Positions 5,516-8,530 of a DNA stretch of 8,530 nt are shown here, in pieces. Made by a program: the position numbers and the translations under genes. Where the stretch lies: the NCBI GenBank assembly GCA_025456165.1, contig JALOLI010000057.1:1-8530 (forward strand), in the 5' to 3' direction. Position 1 is the stretch's first letter. Every line of letters begins with the position of its first letter. This stretch comes from Acidimicrobiia bacterium (GTDB taxonomy: Bacteria > Actinomycetota > Acidimicrobiia > UBA5794 > UBA11373). The notes below the pieces were generated by a model. The model had not been told where the DNA came from, did no database searches, and worked only from the letters and a program-made list of their open reading frames with translations.

Positions 5516-6496
5516 ATGAACCCTTCTCTTTCCGATCTGCTCGCCGTCGCCCGGCGCGCCGCCCGCGCCGCTTCCACCGTCTGCCTGGGTGTGCTGGAGG
5601 AGGCCCCCGCCGCCCCCGACGCCATGGCCAAACTCGGCAAGGAACCGGTCACGGTCGCCGACTACGGGTCGCAGGCGGTGATCCTCGAGGCCGTTGCCGC
5701 CGCCTTCCCCGGGCACGGCGTCATCGCCGAGGAGGGGGCGGCCCACTTCGCCGAGCACGCCGGCCCCGCCGGGGCGGAGCAGATCGTGCGCCTGGTCGGC
5801 CGGGCCCTGGGCCGCTCCGTGAGCCTGCAGGAAGTCCTCGGGTGGATCGACCATCGTGGTGGCGCCGGGCCCTTCACCTGGGTGATCGACCCCATCGACG
5901 GCACCAAAGGCTTCCTGCGCCGCGACCAGTTCGCCGTGGCCATCGGCCTGCTCCACGAGGGGGTGCCGGTGGCCGGGGTGCTCGGTTGCCCCCACCTGGC
6001 AGTCGGCCCGGAGTCACCCCGCGGGCTGCTCTTCTGGGGCGGCCAGGGCCTGGGGGCTTTCCGGGAGCCCCTTGGCGGAGGCGGCCCGGAGCCGGCGGCC
6101 GTGAGCGCGGTGGGCGACGCCGCCGGGGTACGCGTCCTGGGCAGTGTGGAGACGGCGCACGGCGACCCGGCAGTACTGCAAGCGGTCATCGACCGGGCGG
6201 GCCTGGGTGGAGGCTGGGTGCGCCTGGACAGCCAGGTCAAGTACGGGGCGGTGGCCTCGGGGATGGCCGAGGTCTACCTGCGGCCCCGGTCCCGGCCGGA
6301 CTACCGCGACTGCATCTGGGACCACGCCGCCGGGGCGGCGGTGGTCGAGGCGGCGGGCGGCCGGGTGAGCGATCTCGACGGGAAGCCGCTGGACTTCTCG
6401 CTCGGGGCGCGCCTGGAGGCCAACCGCGGAGTGCTGGTGTCGAACGGCCGGGTCCACGACCTGGTGCTGGAGGCCCTGGCGGCGGCCGGCGGCTGA
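5516..6496 (+). CDS. 3'(2'),5'-bisphosphate nucleotidase, HAL2/BPNT1-like member of the inositol monophosphatase superfamily
   Basis: The 326-residue protein starts at ATG 5516, where a typical N-terminal helix begins (LSDLLAVARRAARAAS); the frame is open upstream to 5282 but that stretch covers the AT-rich promoter region and overlaps the SPFH start. Metal-site motifs appear in order: GKEPVTVADYGSQ (41-53, D49), VIAEEGA (69-75, E72/E73), WVIDPIDGTKGFLRRDQFAVA (122-142, D125 and D128), DSQVKYGAVASG (238-249) and CIWDHAAGAAVVEAAGG (266-282, D269). The DGTKGFLR and WDHAAG forms are those of the HAL2 branch, which removes the 3'-phosphate of PAP/PAPS in sulfate assimilation and is Mg-dependent and lithium-sensitive in characterised members. 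An inositol phosphatase activity cannot be excluded. No Shine-Dalgarno sequence is obvious. It is followed after 54 bases by the broken hydroxy-acid oxidase gene. Confidence 0.92.
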   Translation: MNPSLSDLLAVARRAARAASTVCLGVLEEAPAAPDAMAKLGKEPVTVADYGSQAVILEAVAAAFPGHGVIAEEGAAHFAEHAGPAGAEQIVRLVGRALGRSVSLQEVLGWIDHRGGAGPFTWVIDPIDGTKGFLRRDQFAVAIGLLHEGVPVAGVLGCPHLAVGPESPRGLLFWGGQGLGAFREPLGGGGPEPAAVSAVGDAAGVRVLGSVETAHGDPAVLQAVIDRAGLGGGWVRLDSQVKYGAVASGMAEVYLRPRSRPDYRDCIWDHAAGAAVVEAAGGRVSDLDGKPLDFSLGARLEANRGVLVSNGRVHDLVLEALAAAGG

Positions 6497-6550
6497 TGGG
6501 TCGGCTCGTCGCTGCGCCGACGGTCTAGCGTTACCTCGAACAGGAGTCAC

Positions 6551-7633
6551 ATGCTCGATCTCGAGAACCTGGAACACCGCGCCCGGGAGCGCCTGTCGGC
6601 CACGATGTACGACTACTTCGCCGGGGGGGCGGACGACGAGACCACCCGGGCCGACAATCCCCTCGCCTGGAAGCGCATCCGCCTCGTCCCCCGGGTCATG
6701 CGTGATGTGTCGGCGGTCTCGATCTCCACGGAGATCCTCGGCACTCCGCTGAGCATGCCGATCATGGCGGGTCCGTGGGCCTTCCAGGGGCTGGCCCACC
6801 CCGAAGGCGAAGGAGCCACCGCCCGGGGCGCCGCCGCCGCCGGCACGGCGATGGTGGTGTCGACGATGGCTACGACCTCCCTGGAGAACGTAGCCGAAGC
6901 CGCTGCCGGGGCTCCCCTGTGGTTCCAGTTCTACCTGCTGCGCGACCGGGCCATGACCGCCGACCTGCTGGGGCGGGCCGCGGCTGCCGGCTACCGGGCG
7001 GTGGTGATGACCGTGGACAAGCTGCCGGTGCCGGGCCGCCGCCGCCGCCTGGCGGCCGACCGCTTCAGTCTCCCCGAGCGTACCGGCATCCCCAATTTCG
7101 GCTACTTGGTGCCCGAGGGGCAGGACACCGGCCCCGACGGCTACCTGCGCGGCCTGCTCGACCCTTCGGTCACCTTCGGCGACCTGGAGTGGGCCTGCTC
7201 GCAGTGCCGCCTCCCGCTGGTGGTCAAGGGCGTGCTGAGCCCCGACGACGCCCTGGCTGCGGTCGATGCGGGGGCCGCCGCGATCATCGTGTCCAACCAC
7301 GGCGGCCGCTGGCCACTGCCGACGCTCTGCCGGCAGTCGTCGACGCCGTGGCCGGGCGAGTTCCGGTGCTGGTCGACGGCGGGATACGCGCCGGGGCCGA
7401 TGTGGTGAAGGCCCTGGCCATTGGGGCCCGGGCGGTCCTGGTGACCCGCCCCGTGATCTGGGGCCTGGTGGTGCACGGCGCTCCGGGCGTGGAGGCGGTG
7501 CTCAAGGAGTTGGCGGCCGAGATGTCCCACGCCATGGCGCTGTGCGGGGCGCGCACCGTGGCCGACATCGACCGGGGCGCGCACCGTGGCCGACATCGAC
7601 CGCGGGCTCATCTGGGGGATGACCCGCCGCTAG
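6551..7633 (+). pseudogene. FMN-dependent alpha-hydroxy-acid oxidase/dehydrogenase (LldD/glycolate oxidase family), twice frameshifted
   Basis: ATG 6551 has AGGAG four bases before it. The first 253 codons are a good family member: Y20-DYFAGGADDE, RLVPRVMRDVS (44-54), WFQFY (124-128), MTVD and PGRRRR (153-166), K226 in VVKGV, and SNHGGR (248-253) with the catalytic H250 and R253. Directly after R253 the frame breaks: frame 0 reads 32 unrelated residues to a stop at 7408, while ATADALPAVV, VLVDGGIRAGADVVKALAIGARAVLV and MALCGARTVADIDRG continue from 7312 in another frame. Relatives carry about six residues (Gln-Leu-Asp...) here; two bases remain, a net loss of about 16. A 28-base tandem duplication at 7546-7601 then shifts the frame again, so the native end GLIWGMTRR and its TAG (7631-7633) return to frame 0. 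As sequenced, no intact enzyme can be made; sequencing or assembly error remains possible. Confidence 0.85.
7545..7602. repeat. 28-base perfect tandem duplication
   Basis: Bases 7546-7573 and 7574-7601 are identical, with one further matching base on each side, so the period is 28 and the matching span is 30. The unit encodes GARTVADID, the conserved C-terminal motif of hydroxy-acid oxidases; removing one copy restores the frame from MALCGARTVADID into RGLIWGMTRR and a stop. It therefore looks recent and not functional. Confidence 0.95.
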
Positions 7634-7666
7634 ACGGGCGCCTCACCGGCCGGCGGCGGGGCGTAG

Positions 7667-7685
7667 CCTGGGGCGAGACCCCAGG
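7667..7685 (+). promoter_or_regulatory. Hairpin overlapping the aidB ribosome-binding site
   Basis: CCTGGGG (7667-7673) pairs perfectly with CCCCAGG (7679-7685) around a five-base loop, and the right arm covers the first half of the AGGAGG (7683-7688) that serves the GTG at 7694. TAGCCT (7664-7669) overlaps the left arm and could be a -10; transcripts starting there would lack the left arm, while read-through transcripts would carry the full hairpin. Confidence 0.35.
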
Positions 7686-7693
7686 AGGCGCCC

Positions 7694-8530
7694 GTGCAGT
7701 ACCCCACCCACGAAGTCGTCAACCAGCCCACCCCGCTGGAGGGGCACAACGCCTTCACCCTCGACCTGGCCCTGGGGGAAGCGCTGGCCCGGGAGGGGGC
7801 CGCCTGGGCCGCCGACTCCCTCGACGAGTTGGGCGCGCTGGCCGGGTCCGCCGAGGCCATCGAGTGGGGTCGCCTGGCCAACGAGAACCCGCCGGTCCTG
7901 CACACCCACGACCGTTTCGGGCACCGCCTCGATCGGATCGACTTCCACCCCGCCTATCACCAGTTGATGGGGACCGCCATCGCCGCCGGCCTCAACGCCG
8001 CCCCCTGGGCCGACGGCCGCCCGGGGTCCCATGTGGTGCGGGCCGCCAAGTTCATCGTGTGGACCTCGGTGGAGCCGGGGCATCTGTGCCCCATGTCGAT
8101 GACCTACGCCGTGGTGCCCACCCTGGCCGAGGCGCCCGGCCTGCTGGCCGAGTGGCTGCCCCGGCTGGCCTCGCCCGAGTACGACCCGGCCTTCGCCCCG
8201 GCCTCTCGCAAGCGCGGGGCCACCGCGGGCATGGCGCTGACCGAGAAGCAGGGCGGCTCCGACGTGCGCTCCAACACCACGGTGGCCGAGCCCGACGGGG
8301 AGGGCGCCTACCTGCTCACGGGGCACAAGTGGTTCGTGTCGGGAACCATGGCCGACGTCTTCCTGGCCCTGGCCCAGGCGCCCGGCGGGCTCACCTGCTT
8401 CCTGATGCCCCGCTGGAAGCCGGACGGGTCCAAGAACAACTTCTGGATCCAGCAACTGAAGGACAAGATGGGCGACAAGGCGAACGCCTCCAGCGAGGTG
8501 GAGATCGCCGACACCTGGGCGCTGCCCGTG
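7694..8530 (+). CDS. aidB: AidB-type acyl-CoA dehydrogenase (isovaleryl-CoA dehydrogenase-like), 5' part only
   Basis: The start is GTG 7694 with AGGAGG five bases before it; 279 codons are present and the frame leaves the window still open, so roughly half of a typical 540-residue AidB is seen. The N-terminus THEVVNQPTPLEGHNAF, then ALAREGAAWA, WGRLANENPPVL, DRIDFHPAYHQLM and LCPMSMTYA align by eye with E. coli AidB. The FAD/substrate region reads MALTEKQGGSDVRSNTT followed by GHKWFVSG, then GGLTCFLMPRW.PDG and LKDKMGDKANASSEVE. In E. coli, AidB is induced by alkylation damage, is a flavoprotein with weak isovaleryl-CoA dehydrogenase activity and binds DNA through its C-terminal region, which is beyond this window. 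No Ada-type regulator is nearby. It follows the broken oxidase gene by 60 bases and may have its own promoter there. Confidence 0.94.
   Translation, partial: MQYPTHEVVNQPTPLEGHNAFTLDLALGEALAREGAAWAADSLDELGALAGSAEAIEWGRLANENPPVLHTHDRFGHRLDRIDFHPAYHQLMGTAIAAGLNAAPWADGRPGSHVVRAAKFIVWTSVEPGHLCPMSMTYAVVPTLAEAPGLLAEWLPRLASPEYDPAFAPASRKRGATAGMALTEKQGGSDVRSNTTVAEPDGEGAYLLTGHKWFVSGTMADVFLALAQAPGGLTCFLMPRWKPDGSKNNFWIQQLKDKMGDKANASSEVEIADTWALPV

Noticed and set aside
6500..6521. Six-base inverted repeat after the nucleotidase stop (GTCGGC/GCCGAC) as terminator
   Set aside because: The stem is short, the loop is ten bases, and no T-run follows; this is expected by chance in such GC-rich DNA.
6014..7300. 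Long - strand open frame of 428 codons
   Set aside because: It spans antisense to both the nucleotidase and the hydroxy-acid oxidase genes and has no recognisable motif.
7266..7622. 118-codon + strand frame over the oxidase C-terminus
   Set aside because: It is in the one frame that matches neither part of the oxidase; its Arg/Gly-rich product is a shadow.
7643..8455. 270-codon - strand frame
   Set aside because: Antisense to aidB, whose + strand frame matches the family throughout.

Overview
The window is a very GC-rich (about 70% by eye), densely packed stretch of bacterial chromosome. Its gene content suggests a high-GC Actinomycetota member, possibly of the class Acidimicrobiia. The clues are a lipoprotein GH3 with a Thr/Ser linker, a two-gene SPFH plus Arc-type RHH module, HIT next to DUF2203, an AidB-type acyl-CoA dehydrogenase, and starts that look leaderless. 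The lineage is inference. I see no tRNA, rRNA, CRISPR array, insertion sequence or phage gene.

Layout. Positions 1-3613 are read leftwards: a truncated membrane-anchored protein ending in a DUF2135-like domain (1-1209), a large imperfect hairpin (1273-1366), a GH3 beta-N-acetylhexosaminidase-like lipoprotein (1365-2540), a small two-helix membrane protein four bases upstream of it (2545-3135), and a HIT-family nucleotide-binding protein (3212-3613). A 59-base divergent gap with possible leaderless starts on both sides leads to a DUF2203 gene read rightwards (3673-4047). It converges, through overlapping GC-rich hairpins, on a leftward SPFH/band-7 gene (4293-5312) followed by a 59-residue ribbon-helix-helix gene (4072-4251). 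The divergent gap 5313-5515 holds an AT-rich island with a 19-base near-palindrome.

From 5516 everything reads rightwards: a HAL2-type 3'(2'),5'-bisphosphate nucleotidase, a broken FMN-dependent alpha-hydroxy-acid oxidase/dehydrogenase gene (6551-7633), and the first 279 codons of aidB, running off the right edge.

How they fit together. This is mostly housekeeping and envelope content rather than one pathway. The GH3 lipoprotein and the two-helix protein look translationally coupled. The SPFH and RHH genes look like a self-contained membrane-scaffold plus regulator unit, and the palindrome in its upstream region is a plausible operator. The most striking observation is the hydroxy-acid oxidase gene. 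It lacks about 16 bases at its catalytic Asn-His-Gly-Gly-Arg motif and carries a 28-base tandem duplication near its end. Each change shifts the frame, yet together they sum to +12, so the stop codon is back in the frame of the start codon. I found no convincing wholly new multi-gene system. The SPFH-RHH-operator unit and the 94-base hairpin are the best candidates for undescribed regulation.
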